A stretch of DNA of 32,980 bases from Streptomyces regalis (GCF_001509475.1 NZ_LLZG01000007.1:1-32980); one strand, 5' to 3'; numbered from the stretch's first letter, positions 8,285 to 16,291 are shown. Program-made: numbers and translations. The notes: generated from the sequence alone by a model not told the origin.

Positions 8285-9318
8285 GCACAGACCTTTCCGG
8301 CCGCGGCTCTCTCGATCCGGCCCCCACCACCCCACACATCACCACCCGCCCAGCCCTCCACGTAGCGATGCTCGGCCTGACCGCCTCCCTCCTCGGCTAC
8401 GCCCTCTTCGCCGCCTGGCTCGGCATCCACGCCCACGACTACCTCACCGCCCGCGACCGGGCCACGGCAACCGCCTCCGGCGTGGTGGCCGAGGACGGCG
8501 TGGGCGACGAGGACGACATCCGGGTGCGCTGGACCGACAGCTCCGGCCACACGCACGTGCAGCGCTTCGGCATCTACGACACCGACCGCTACGAGAAGGG
8601 CCGCCGCTTCCCCGTCGCCTACGACCCCGGCGCGGCCGACCCGCGCGGCTTCCCGGCCGACCCGGACGAGACCGCGGCCGAGGACGACCTCCTCATACCC
8701 GTGTTCCTCCTCGGTGTCGCCATGCTCCCGCTGTGGGGCGTCTGGGCCTGGCGCGGCCTGCGCTTCCGGCTCACGGCCCGCAGGCCCGGCCGCCCGATGA
8801 CGGCCGCCGTGCGGTTCGGAGAGCGCCTCCCGACGATGTGGCACGGCTCGGCCACGACATGGCTCGTCCTCGCCGAGCCCGGACGGCCCGAGCGGCCTGT
8901 GCGATGGCAGCGGGTGATGTGGCACCCGGCGCTCGATGCCCACGTCGGTCAGATACCGGTGACGGTCCGTCACGCGGGACGCGGCCGACGCCCGGCCGTG
9001 GTGGAACTCGCCGATGGCACCCGCCTGGTCCCGCTCGACCGCCTGCGCCACAGCGCACCGGCCTACCCGCTCCTCGACGACCAGGAGGCCGTCCCCAACG
9101 ACCTGCGCGACGCCTTCGTCATCCCGTCCGGCACCGTCCTACGCCCCGCCCACGCCTGGTGGCACCAGGGCGCCCTGACCGCCGCCCTGGGCACGGTAAT
9201 GGGCGTGACCGGGGCCTTCCTCACAGCCGACGGGACCCTCGTCGCGGTGGTCGGCTGGGCGCTGGCGGGCGCGACACTCCTGACGGCGTCATGGTCGCTG
9301 GCGGCTCCGCGACCCTGA
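8281..9318 (+). CDS. DUF3592-type membrane protein coupled to the M48 peptidase
   Basis: 345 residues beginning inside the last codons of the peptidase gene (four-base overlap). The first hydrophobic segment is at about 27-48. It is followed by a beta-rich extracytoplasmic stretch with features of DUF3592 (variable-spaced GVV, IRVRWTDSSGHTHVQRF, FPVAYDPGAADPRGF at about 65-120). A second hydrophobic segment is at about 139-160, and two more lie close to the C-terminus (about 295-340). The function of DUF3592 is unknown. Translational coupling suggests a partner, adaptor or substrate of the peptidase. The family call rests on the pattern of this stretch and is less certain than the topology. 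Confidence 0.75.
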   Translation: MSTDLSGRGSLDPAPTTPHITTRPALHVAMLGLTASLLGYALFAAWLGIHAHDYLTARDRATATASGVVAEDGVGDEDDIRVRWTDSSGHTHVQRFGIYDTDRYEKGRRFPVAYDPGAADPRGFPADPDETAAEDDLLIPVFLLGVAMLPLWGVWAWRGLRFRLTARRPGRPMTAAVRFGERLPTMWHGSATTWLVLAEPGRPERPVRWQRVMWHPALDAHVGQIPVTVRHAGRGRRPAVVELADGTRLVPLDRLRHSAPAYPLLDDQEAVPNDLRDAFVIPSGTVLRPAHAWWHQGALTAALGTVMGVTGAFLTADGTLVAVVGWALAGATLLTASWSLAAPRP

Positions 9319-9327
9319 CACCGGGCG

Positions 9328-9432
9328 TCAACGCCGCATCGGCTCGGCGGAGGCATGCGCGATGAAGGCGGACCAGGCGGTGGGGGCCAGGGTGAGGTGA
9401 GGGAGGGAGCGGTCTTTGGACGAAGCCCCCGC
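9328..9432 (-). pseudogene. Relic of a DUF397 gene, C-terminal half only
   Basis: Translated on the minus strand in the frame of the TAG at 9433-9435, this stretch gives a peptide containing SSKDRSLPHLT followed by LAPTAWSAFIAHA and then a TGA at 9328-9330. The pattern SKDxSxPxLTxxPxAWxAF is the conserved C-terminal half of the DUF397 family (compare RDSKAPAxxTLTFPTGAF in the intact genes at 24613 and 24819). No start codon, ribosome binding site or N-terminal WRKSSYSG half remains. The relic begins immediately behind, and in frame with, the stop codon of the small gene downstream of tsaD. Confidence 0.65.
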
Positions 9433-9690
9433 CTAGCTTTCCCCCACCGACTCGAACCGCCACCGATGCACCGGCCGCGCAACCAACTCCCCGCCCGGCT
9501 CGGGCAGTTCGGGGAGGGCGGAGTCGTAGGCCGCGTCCCACCAGGTAATGACGAGGACGCGGTCCTGCGGGGCGCGGAAGGTCTCCCGACGCAGGGGCCG
9601 TTCGGCCAGCTCCTGTTCACGCGTCCAGGCCAACAACTCCTCGCCCCGGCCGGCCACGGCCCGCGCCTCCCACATCAACGCAACGGTCAC
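9433..9690 (-). CDS. Small conserved protein downstream of tsaD (possible ABM/ferredoxin-like fold)
   Basis: 85 residues. The start is the GTG at 9688-9690, overlapping the tsaD stop codon by four bases (GTGA), so it is read by coupled re-initiation at the end of the tsaB-rimI-tsaD operon. An upstream in-frame extension lies inside tsaD and is not credible. The sequence starts [19 protein letters not shown], continues with a charged helix and has strands around [10 protein letters not shown] and [11 protein letters not shown]. This alternation resembles small alpha+beta barrel proteins such as the antibiotic-biosynthesis-monooxygenase family. That is fold-level resemblance by eye only; no function can be given. 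Confidence 0.65.
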   Translation of the reverse strand: MTVALMWEARAVAGRGEELLAWTREQELAERPLRRETFRAPQDRVLVITWWDAAYDSALPELPEPGGELVARPVHRWRFESVGES

Positions 9691-10787
9691 GAGTAGAGGT
9701 TCTCCTTGCTGACCTCGTGGACGTGATCGTGGTCCTGCCCGGGAACGTGCGTGTCCGTCACCGGCAGCGAGGAGTCCGCCGACAGGTCCCAGCTCGACGC
9801 GGGCCGGCCCCGCGCCACCATCTCCGCGCCCAGCGCCGCCACCATCGCCCCGTTGTCCGTACACAGCTTGGGCCGGGGCACCCGCAGCCGGATCCCGGCC
9901 GCCTCGCAGCGCTCCTGGGCCAGCGCACGCAGCCGGGAGTTGGCCGCGACGCCGCCGCCGATCATCAGGTGGTCGACGCCCTCGTCCTTGCAGGCGCGAA
10001 CGGCCTTGCGGGTCAGCACGTCCACGACCGCCTCCTGGAAGGAGGCCGCGACATCCCGCACCGGCACCTCCTCGCCCGCCGCCCGCTTGGCCTCGATCCA
10101 GCGGGCGACCGCCGTCTTCAGACCGGAGAAAGAGAAGTCGTACGCCGGATCGCGCGGGCCGGTCAGGCCGCGTGGGAAGGCGATCGCCGCCGGGTCGCCC
10201 TCGCGCGCGTACCGGTCGATGACCGGGCCGCCCGGGAAGCCCAGGTTCAGCACCCGGGCGATCTTGTCGAAGGCCTCGCCCGCCGCGTCGTCGATGGTCG
10301 CGCCCATGGGGCGGACGTCGGAGGTGATGTCCGAGGACAGCAACAGAGAGCTGTGCCCGCCGCTCACCAGCAGCGCCATCGTCGGCTCCGGCAGCGCGCC
10401 GTGCTCCAGCTGGTCCACGCAGATGTGGGAGGCGAGGTGGTTGACGCCGTAGAGCGGCTTGCCCAGCGCGTAGGCGTACGCCTTCGCCGCCGAGACGCCC
10501 ACCAGCAGCGCGCCCGCCAGGCCCGGACCGGCGGTCACCGCGATGCCGTCCAGGTCCCGCGCGCTCACCCCCGCCTCCTTCAGCGCGCGGTCGATGGTCG
10601 GGACCATCGCCTCCAGGTGCGCCCGGGAGGCGACCTCCGGCACGACGCCGCCGAAGCGGGCGTGCTCGTCGACGCTGGAGGCGATGGCGTCGGCGAGCAG
10701 GGTGGTGCCGCGGACGATGCCGACGCCGGTCTCGTCGCAGGAGGTCTCGATGCCGAGTACGAGCGGCTCGTCGCGTGAGTCAGCCAT
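9687..10787 (-). CDS. tsaD: tRNA N6-adenosine threonylcarbamoyltransferase subunit TsaD
   Basis: 366 residues, ATG start. TsaD is the ASKHA-fold subunit that moves the threonylcarbamoyl group onto A37 of ANN-decoding tRNAs to give t6A, working with TsaB and TsaE. Visible signatures: [16 protein letters not shown] at the N-terminus, the metal-binding histidines in [10 protein letters not shown] and GVNHLASH, the nucleotide-binding loop [13 protein letters not shown] and, near the end, [12 protein letters not shown] His/Asp-rich tail of about 25 residues follows the family core. It overlaps rimI by eight bases at its start and the small gene by four at its end, so it is the third gene of a compact operon. 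Confidence 0.97.
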   Translation of the reverse strand: MADSRDEPLVLGIETSCDETGVGIVRGTTLLADAIASSVDEHARFGGVVPEVASRAHLEAMVPTIDRALKEAGVSARDLDGIAVTAGPGLAGALLVGVSAAKAYAYALGKPLYGVNHLASHICVDQLEHGALPEPTMALLVSGGHSSLLLSSDITSDVRPMGATIDDAAGEAFDKIARVLNLGFPGGPVIDRYAREGDPAAIAFPRGLTGPRDPAYDFSFSGLKTAVARWIEAKRAAGEEVPVRDVAASFQEAVVDVLTRKAVRACKDEGVDHLMIGGGVAANSRLRALAQERCEAAGIRLRVPRPKLCTDNGAMVAALGAEMVARGRPASSWDLSADSSLPVTDTHVPGQDHDHVHEVSKENLYS

Positions 10788-11337
10788 TGATCTCGGTTCC
10801 TTGTACGGAAGTTGAACCCGCGGCGGAGCCGCTGTCGGGTTTCGTGGTCAGTCTCATCACCAGGGCGTCCACGTTCCCCGGCTGGTAATAGCCGCGCCTG
10901 AAGCCGATGGCCTCGAAACCGAAACGCTCGTAGAGCTTCTGTGCGCGGACGTTGTCCACGCGGCACTCCAGCATCACTTCGGCGCACTCGAAAACGGTGG
11001 CGGCCCGCAGCAGTTCGGTGAGCAGACGGCCGCCGAGACCCGTCCCCCAGTAGTCACGGGCGACGGCGATGGTCTGGACGTCGGCCAGGTCCCCGGCGGA
11101 GGCGAGTCCGGCGTATCCCACGAGCCGTTCACCCTCCTCGGCGACGACATAGCGCCGGGTCGCCTCGGGCCCGCGCGAGTGGGCCAGCTCGGACCAGAAC
11201 ATGCCCCGGGACCAGGCGTCCTCGGGGAAGAGGTCCTTCTCCAGGCCCAGCACCCGGTCGATGTCCCACCAGCGCATCTCGCGCAGCACAGGAGTCACGG
11301 GCGGCCCGGTCTCCGGTCCGGTCGGCTGTCCTGTCAC
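10780..11337 (-). CDS. rimI: Ribosomal-protein-alanine N-acetyltransferase RimI-like (GNAT)
   Basis: 185 residues if the GTG at 11335-11337, which overlaps the tsaB stop (GTGA), is used. A second GTG 14 codons later would give 171 residues starting [12 protein letters not shown], which fits the family core better. The GNAT fold is clear: an N-terminal strand-helix [25 protein letters not shown], the acetyl-CoA strand and loop [20 protein letters not shown], then the C-terminal [27 protein letters not shown] with the catalytic-type tyrosine. RimI acetylates the N-terminal alanine of ribosomal protein S18; being fused into the t6A operon between tsaB and tsaD is usual in actinobacteria. The tail after residue 170 is not conserved. 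Confidence 0.9.
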   Translation of the reverse strand: MTGQPTGPETGPPVTPVLREMRWWDIDRVLGLEKDLFPEDAWSRGMFWSELAHSRGPEATRRYVVAEEGERLVGYAGLASAGDLADVQTIAVARDYWGTGLGGRLLTELLRAATVFECAEVMLECRVDNVRAQKLYERFGFEAIGFRRGYYQPGNVDALVMRLTTKPDSGSAAGSTSVQGTEING

Positions 11338-11990
11338 TTGGGGGTGACCACCTTGTAGTTCTTGGGGACCTGGGCGTCGGGCCGGCGCAGGTACAGCGGC
11401 CGGGGCGCGGGGAGTTCCTCGCCCGCCGCCAGCTTCTCGGCGGCCAGACCCGCGAGGGCCGCCGCCGACACATGCTCGGGCTCGTGGGCGCTGGGGAAGG
11501 CGTCGGGGTACAGCAGCGCGCCCGCGCCGACGGCGGGCAGCCCGGCGACCTGGTCGGCGATGTCGGCGGGCCGGTCGACGGCCGGGTCGGTCAGACGCGT
11601 ACGGGAGTCGGCGTACCGTGCCCAGTAGACCTCCTTGCGCCGGGCGTCGGTCGCCACGACGAACGGCCCCTTCTCGATGTCGGCGGCGTACGCGAGGCCG
11701 TCGAGCGTGCACACACCGTGCACGGGGACGCCGAGGGCGATCCCGAAGGTGTCGGCGGTCATCAGACCGACGCGCAGCCCGGTGTACGGGCCGGGGCCGA
11801 TGCCTACGACGATGTCGGTGACGGCGTCGAGCCGCACACCGGCCTCGGCGAGGACCCGGTCGACGGCCGGCAGCAGCAGCTCGCCGTGCCGGCGCGCGTC
11901 CACCTGGCTCGACGAGGCGATGACGTCCGTACCGTCGTGCAGTGCGACGGTGACGGCGGGGGTGGCGGTATCCAGAGCGAGCAAGAGCAC
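11334..11990 (-). CDS. tsaB: t6A biosynthesis protein TsaB
   Basis: 218 residues, GTG start. TsaB is the inactive ASKHA paralogue that dimerises with TsaD in the t6A complex. Signatures: LLLALDTATPAVTVALHDG at the N-terminus, RHGELLLPAVDRVL, and GIGPGPYTGLRVGLMTADTF. No Shine-Dalgarno is visible; a -10-like TAGGCT (11997-12002, minus strand) ends six bases before the start codon, so this first gene of the tsaB-rimI-tsaD-small-gene operon is probably translated from a leaderless mRNA. Its stop codon overlaps the rimI GTG. Confidence 0.94.
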   Translation of the reverse strand: MLLLALDTATPAVTVALHDGTDVIASSSQVDARRHGELLLPAVDRVLAEAGVRLDAVTDIVVGIGPGPYTGLRVGLMTADTFGIALGVPVHGVCTLDGLAYAADIEKGPFVVATDARRKEVYWARYADSRTRLTDPAVDRPADIADQVAGLPAVGAGALLYPDAFPSAHEPEHVSAAALAGLAAEKLAAGEELPAPRPLYLRRPDAQVPKNYKVVTPK

Positions 11991-12105
11991 GCAAACAGCC
12001 TACGGCGCTCCGGCCCCAGGAAGCGCCGCCCCGGCGGCACGCTCGACGGCTGCTACGGTCGGGCTGGATCACGACGTACGGCGCGAACAACCGAGGTGGG
12101 CGACG

Positions 12106-12660
12106 GTGGCAAGCAGCAGCTCCGGATTCGTGGCGGGGCTCACCGCGGCTGCCCTCGCGACCGTCGGCTTCCTCGCCTACCAGGCCTCGGCGAGCGCCCA
12201 GGCCGGCCTGGGCAAGCCCCGTGCGAGCAGCTCACCCGCGGCGAGCGCCGCCAAGGGGCCCCGCGACGGCACGGGCCCCGGCGCGCTGCCCGCCGGGTCC
12301 GGTACGGGTGTGCGGGTCGTGTATTCGCTGGACCACGACCGGGTGTGGCTGGTCGGTGAGGGGGACACGGTCAAGCGCACGTTCCGTGTCACCGCCGGAT
12401 CGGTCGACCCCGCTCCCGGCGTCTACATGGTCACGTCCCGCTCCAAGGCGATCACCGGCACGGACGGCGCCGCCATCGAGCACGTCGTCCGCTTCAGCAA
12501 CGTGGAAGGCGTCACCATCGGCTTCAGCGCAGCCGTCGACGGCTCGCCGCCCCAGCCCAACCCGTCCGTGAAGACGGGCGGCATCCGCGAGTCCCGGGCA
12601 GACGGCGCCGCGATGTGGGACTTCGCAACAATCGGCCGAACGGTCGCAGTGATCCCCTGA
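12106..12660 (+). CDS. L,D-transpeptidase-fold (YkuD-like) protein lacking the catalytic cysteine
   Basis: 184 residues from the GTG at 12106, with a GAGGTGGG ribosome binding site. An N-terminal membrane anchor (about 8-25) is followed by a Ser/Ala/Pro-rich linker (30-65) and a domain of about 115 residues. RVVYSLDHDRVWLVGEGDTVKRTFRVTAG matches the opening strands of YkuD domains. The C-terminal block GGIRESRADGAAMWDF, then IGRTVAVI, lines up with the usual SHGCxRLxxxDAxxLxD...GTPVVV block, so Gly stands where the catalytic Cys belongs, and the preceding SH is absent too. I infer a cell-surface protein with the fold but no transpeptidase chemistry, perhaps a substrate or partner binder. The domain call is from pattern only. 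Confidence 0.7.
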   Translation: MASSSSGFVAGLTAAALATVGFLAYQASASAQAGLGKPRASSSPAASAAKGPRDGTGPGALPAGSGTGVRVVYSLDHDRVWLVGEGDTVKRTFRVTAGSVDPAPGVYMVTSRSKAITGTDGAAIEHVVRFSNVEGVTIGFSAAVDGSPPQPNPSVKTGGIRESRADGAAMWDFATIGRTVAVIP

Positions 12661-12675
12661 CGCAGGGCGAGCGAA

Positions 12676-12726
12676 GCGCCCTAAAGGGGCGCGGGGAACT
12701 GCGCGACCAGCCACAACGGCGCCGCA
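12676..12726. repeat. Dispersed Streptomyces intergenic repeat with hairpin
   Basis: GCGCCC (12676-12681) and GGGCGC (12687-12692) form a six-base stem that could end the gene at 12106. It runs straight into GGGGCGCGGGGAACTGCGCG and then ACCAGCC and ACGGC, which I recognise as an element scattered through intergenic regions of many Streptomyces genomes. No coding capacity. There is no T tract, so termination would be of the GC-hairpin kind. Confidence 0.6.
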
Positions 12727-12777
12727 CCCGAACAACGACACAACGCGGCACTACCCATCACGGCACAACCAGCGGAG

Positions 12778-12960
12778 CTACGCCGCTTCGCGATGCCCGT
12801 GATCGGCGGCCGGCCGCGGCGCCTCCGGCTCAGGAGCCCGCGGCGGAGTCGAGATCACGTTCGCAGCCGCACCCGCCGCCAGCAGATCCCGCATGGACAC
12901 CCCGGCCACCCCGGCGACCACCTGCGGCCGCTGCTGGACCTTGTTCTCCGAAGCCGACAT
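12778..12960 (-). CDS. Orphan 60-residue protein, function unknown
   Basis: ATG at 12958-12960 with a perfect AGGAGG ribosome binding site five bases upstream. That, plus coding-like composition, makes this the best reading of the stretch. The product has a polar N-terminus (MSASENKVQQRPQ), a central segment likely to be helical (VVAGVAGVSMRDLLAAGAAANVIS) and a Pro/Glu/Ala/His-rich tail ending HGHREAA. No signal peptide, cysteine or metal motif is present, and I recognise no family. The central Ala/Gly helix with a disordered acidic tail could fit a small regulator or a precursor peptide, but nothing proves it. It lies downstream of tsaE on the same strand with 159 bases between them, and its leader carries two strong inverted repeats. 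Confidence 0.55.
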   Translation of the reverse strand: MSASENKVQQRPQVVAGVAGVSMRDLLAAGAAANVISTPPRAPEPEAPRPAADHGHREAA

Positions 12961-12965
12961 GAACG

Positions 12966-13010
12966 CCTCCTGGGGCCGGGAGGGGGCGTAGTTAGGCAGA
13001 CCTAACTACG
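12966..13010 (-). promoter_or_regulatory. Structured leader: perfect palindrome plus hairpin hiding the ribosome binding site
   Basis: Ten-base arms CGTAGTTAGG (12987-12996) and CCTAACTACG (13001-13010) are perfectly complementary around a four-base loop. Directly downstream in the message, CCTCC (plus 12979-12983) can pair with the GGAGG of the ribosome binding site (plus 12966-12970) across eight bases. The first element could be an operator or an RNA hairpin; the second could block translation of the 60-aa ORF. The TTAGG/CCTAA half-sites resemble iron boxes, but the spacing is five bases too short. Confidence 0.5.
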
Positions 13011-13119
13011 GACTGGATACCATGTGACCACGCGCAAGACCGCAAATGCAATATCTTGCCGACGTCTTGTCGGAATGTTCATCCGGCTCAGTCACCGCGC
13101 CCGGCCCGCCCGCGCCCGC

Positions 13120-13638
13120 TCACGCGGACAGCACGCTCAGATCCACCGCCGCCCAGCGCTCACCGAGCCCGGTCACGGTCACATGGCGCACCTCGTCGGT
13201 CGTGTCCCCGACGGCCCGGTGGATCACGACCTGCAGCCGTTCCTCGGTCAGCTCCTCGACCTTGCCCTCGCCCCACTCGACGACGATCACCGACTCGGGC
13301 AGCGAGACGTCGAGGTCGAGGTCCTCCATCTCGTCGAGGCCGCCGGACAGCCGGTAGGCATCGACGTGGACGAGCGGCGGACCGTCGCCGAGGGAGGGGT
13401 GCACGCGGGCGATCACGAAGGTCGGGGACGTCACCGCTCCCCTGACCCCCATCCCCTCGCCCAGGCCGCGGGTCAGCGTCGTCTTGCCCGCGCCGAGCTC
13501 CCCGCTGAGCATCAGCAGGTCGCCCGCGCGCAGCAGCTTGGCCAGGCGGCGGCCCAGTTCCCGCATCTGATCGGGAGAAGTGACGGTCAGCTCGAGGTCA
13601 CCCGCGTTGTGCGGTGCTGCTGGTGCTTCCATAGCCAC
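13120..13638 (-). CDS. tsaE: t6A biosynthesis ATPase TsaE
   Basis: 172 residues. The GTG at 13636-13638 has GGAG nine bases upstream; an ATG two codons later is the alternative. P-loop MLSGELGAGKTTLTRGLGEG (about 43-62), switch-like SPTFVIARVH and VHVDAYRLSG, and the family tail VVEWGEG identify TsaE, the ATPase that resets the TsaB-TsaD complex after each t6A transfer. It is not with tsaB-tsaD here but at the end of the alr-hydrolase run, overlapping the hydrolase 3' end by 41 bases, so it is probably translated from that operon. Confidence 0.95.
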   Translation of the reverse strand: MAMEAPAAPHNAGDLELTVTSPDQMRELGRRLAKLLRAGDLLMLSGELGAGKTTLTRGLGEGMGVRGAVTSPTFVIARVHPSLGDGPPLVHVDAYRLSGGLDEMEDLDLDVSLPESVIVVEWGEGKVEELTEERLQVVIHRAVGDTTDEVRHVTVTGLGERWAAVDLSVLSA

Positions 13639-14839
13639 TTACCGTAGCTCCTGCGGGCACGGCGCCCGAGCGGGTGAGCAGGTCGGCCAGGCGGTCGGTG
13701 ACCACTTCCGGGTGCTCCAGCATCACCAGGTGCCCGGCGTCCGGCACCAGGACCAGCTCGGCCTCCGGCAGCAGATCGGCGATCGCCTCGCTGTGCTCGC
13801 TGGGTGTGACGAGGTCGCCCACACCGGCCAGGACGAGCACGGGCATCTCCGCGAAGAGGCCGAGCGCCTCGGTCTTGTCGTGGTCGGTGAAGGCCGGGTA
13901 GAACTCCGCGACCACGTCGATCGGCGTCCCCTCGATCATCCGCTCGGCGAACCGGGCGACGGCCGGATCGACGTCCCGCGACGAGAACGAATACCGCTTG
14001 ATGATCCCCGCGAACAGGTCGGCGGTGGCCCGGCGCCCCTTCTCCACCAGCTCGGCCCGCTGCCCCAGCGCCTTGAGCACGCCCGGCAACACCCGCCGTA
14101 CCGCATTCACACCGGCGACGGGCAGCCCGAAGTTGACCTCGCCGAGCCGGCCGGAGGACGTACCGACGAAGGCGGTGGCGACGACGCGGTCGCGGATCAG
14201 CTCCGGGTACTGGTCGGCCAGCGCCATCACCGTCATCCCGCCCATGGAGTGCCCGACCAGCACGATCGGCCCCTCGGGCGCGGCGGCGTCGATGATGGCC
14301 TTCAGGTCGCGCCCGAGCTGCTCGATGTCGAGCGCCACCCCGTCCTCGACCTGGGCCACACCCCGCCCGGACCGGCCGTGGCTGCGCTGGTCCCAGTGCA
14401 CGGTGCGTACGACGCCCCTGAGCGCGGCGCGCTGGAAGTGCCAGGAGTCCTGGCTGAGGCAGTAGCCGTGGCTGAACACGACGGTGACGGGGGCCGGAGC
14501 CTTGCGCCCGAAGAGCCGTCGCCGGCGCGGGGTGAGGGCGGGGGCGGCCTCGGGGTCGATGTCGTCGACCTCGTAGTACAGCTCGGTGCCGTCGTCGGCG
14601 TACGCCTTGCCGGGCATGCCGCGCAGCGAGCCGTACGGCCCCGCCGAGTCGAGGGCGAGGCGGGCCTTCTGCCGCATGCCCCGGCCCACGGTCATCCGCT
14701 CTATGGCGACGCCCGCTGCCGCGCCCGCCGCGATCACGCCTATCGCCGCACCGGCGATACCGGTCGCCCTGCGCCAGTTCGCGGCCGCCCCCGTGGCGGA
14801 GGCGACGGCCGCGACGACCTCCGCGCTGCTCTCGCTCAC
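13598..14839 (-). CDS. Membrane-anchored alpha/beta hydrolase
   Basis: 413 residues, GTG start with AGGAG six bases upstream. An Ala/Gly-rich hydrophobic segment (about 26-47) probably anchors or inserts in the membrane. The alpha/beta-hydrolase fold follows: oxyanion-hole region VVFSHGYCLSQDSWHFQ, VHWDQRSHGRSG, the nucleophile elbow GHSMGGM (Ser near 198), a catalytic acid probably in GVGDLVTPSEHS, and the histidine in PDAGHLVMLEHPE. The substrate is unknown. The position between alr and tsaE is conserved in Streptomyces, and the 41-base overlap with tsaE suggests coupled translation. Confidence 0.9.
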   Translation of the reverse strand: MSESSAEVVAAVASATGAAANWRRATGIAGAAIGVIAAGAAAGVAIERMTVGRGMRQKARLALDSAGPYGSLRGMPGKAYADDGTELYYEVDDIDPEAAPALTPRRRRLFGRKAPAPVTVVFSHGYCLSQDSWHFQRAALRGVVRTVHWDQRSHGRSGRGVAQVEDGVALDIEQLGRDLKAIIDAAAPEGPIVLVGHSMGGMTVMALADQYPELIRDRVVATAFVGTSSGRLGEVNFGLPVAGVNAVRRVLPGVLKALGQRAELVEKGRRATADLFAGIIKRYSFSSRDVDPAVARFAERMIEGTPIDVVAEFYPAFTDHDKTEALGLFAEMPVLVLAGVGDLVTPSEHSEAIADLLPEAELVLVPDAGHLVMLEHPEVVTDRLADLLTRSGAVPAGATVSGYGSTSSTAQRG

Positions 14840-14984
14840 GTACCGCTCCTCTTCGCTGGGTAATGCCGGGGTGTCGGGTGATGCCGGTGTGACATCAGAT
14901 GATGGATGGTGCAGCTGTTCGGTTGCGATGCTGCGCTACGGGTTACCCGTCTCGTTCCTCATTCACCTGGACGCATTCACCCTT

Positions 14985-15011
14985 CACATAGCCGCACCCA
15001 CATAGCCGCAC
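14985..15011. repeat. Short tandem repeat between alr and the hydrolase gene
   Basis: CACATAGCCGCAC occurs twice with a 14-base period (14985-14997 and 14999-15011). It lies in the 211-base gap 14840-15050, which otherwise shows only weaker variants of ACGCAT/CCGCAT and no gene. Confidence 0.6.
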
Positions 15012-15050
15012 TCATACAGACGCCTCACATGGACGCATCGGATGACTGCA

Positions 15051-16217
15051 TCACGTGGCCGCATTCCTATAGACGCGGGGAACGCGCGTTCCGATCCGGG
15101 TGACGATTTCGTAGGCGATGGTGCCCGCGGCCTGCGCCCAGTCCTCGGCGGTGGGCTCACCGCGGTCGCCGGGCCCGAACAGCACGGCCCGGGCGCCCGG
15201 CTCGGGCTCGTCCCCGCCCAGGTCGACGACGAACTGGTCCATCGCGATCCGTCCCGCGACCGTCCGCCACTTGCCGCCGACCAGGACGGGCCCGGCGCCC
15301 GAGGCGTGCCGCGGGATGCCGTCGGCGTAGCCGAGGGGGACCAGGCCGAGGGTGGTCTCGCCGGGGGTGAGGTAGTGATGCCCATAGCTGACGCCGTGGC
15401 CACCCGGCACGTGTTTCACCAGGGCGAGGGACGCCGAGAGCGTCATCACGGGCCGCAGCCCGAAGTCGGCGGGGCTGCCCAGCTCGGGGCTGGGCGAGAT
15501 GCCGTAGGTCGCGATCCCGGTGCGCACCAGGTCGAAGTGGCTTTCGGGGAGGGTGAGCGTGGCGGGCGAGTTGGCGATGTGCCGCACCTCGGGGCGCACG
15601 CCCTGTGCCTCGGCGTACGCGACCATCTCCCGGAAGCGGGAGAGCTGGGCGGCGATGGACGGATGCCCGGGCTCGTCGGCGCAGGCGAAGTGCGACCAGA
15701 GCCCGGTGATCCGGATCAGCCCGTCGGCCTCGGCCCGCAGGGCCTCCCGCACCAGCTCGGCCCAGTCGTCACCCGGCTGGCAGCCGTTGCGCCCCAGCCC
15801 GGTGTCGGCCTTGAGCTGCACGCGCGCGGGGGCGCCGGCCGACCGGGCGGCCTCGGTGACCTCCCGCAGGGCCCACATCCCGCTGACGGAGACGTCGAGG
15901 TCGGCCTCGATGGCCTCCCGCCAGGGCCCGCCCGGCGTCCACAGCCAGCACATGATCCGCACGCCGTCCAGCCCGGCGGCGCGCAGCACGAGGGCCTCCT
16001 CGGGCGTGGCGGTCCCCAGCCAGCGGGCGCCCGCCTCGACGGCCGCGCGGGCACACGGCACCGCCCCGTGGCCATACGCGTCCGACTTCACGACGGCCAT
16101 GAGGGCCGCGCCCGGCGCGAGGGCGCGCAGGGTCCGCACATTGGCCCGCAGGGCGGCCAGATCGATCTCGGCGCGGGCACGCAGGGGCGCGGTCCGCAGG
16201 GCTGCTGTTTCTGTCAT
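15051..16217 (-). CDS. alr: Alanine racemase
   Basis: 388 residues, ATG start. PLP-dependent enzyme that interconverts L- and D-alanine to supply D-Ala for peptidoglycan. The PLP lysine is Lys44 in MAVVKSDAYGHGA. The N-terminal barrel also shows LKADTGLGRNGC and HIANSPATL. The second catalytic residue is the tyrosine in HGVSYGHHYLTPGETTLGLVPLGYADGIPR, and the C-terminal domain shows VAGRIAMDQFVVDL. Length and motifs are those of a complete enzyme. It follows an L,D-transpeptidase gene by 74 bases on the same strand, giving a cell-wall pair upstream of the hydrolase and tsaE. Confidence 0.97.
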   Translation of the reverse strand: MTETAALRTAPLRARAEIDLAALRANVRTLRALAPGAALMAVVKSDAYGHGAVPCARAAVEAGARWLGTATPEEALVLRAAGLDGVRIMCWLWTPGGPWREAIEADLDVSVSGMWALREVTEAARSAGAPARVQLKADTGLGRNGCQPGDDWAELVREALRAEADGLIRITGLWSHFACADEPGHPSIAAQLSRFREMVAYAEAQGVRPEVRHIANSPATLTLPESHFDLVRTGIATYGISPSPELGSPADFGLRPVMTLSASLALVKHVPGGHGVSYGHHYLTPGETTLGLVPLGYADGIPRHASGAGPVLVGGKWRTVAGRIAMDQFVVDLGGDEPEPGARAVLFGPGDRGEPTAEDWAQAAGTIAYEIVTRIGTRVPRVYRNAAT

Positions 16218-16291
16218 CGCGCCCCCAGTGTCTCAGAGGGGTCCGACAGCACCGCCGAGCCGGGACCCCCAACCCCGTCGCGCTACCGGGT

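Noticed and set aside
12987..13010. Iron box (DmdR/IdeR site) in the orphan ORF leader
   Set aside because: TTAGG and CCTAA halves are present but separated by 4 instead of about 9 bases, which would put the half-sites on different helical faces. I keep it only as an unassigned palindrome.
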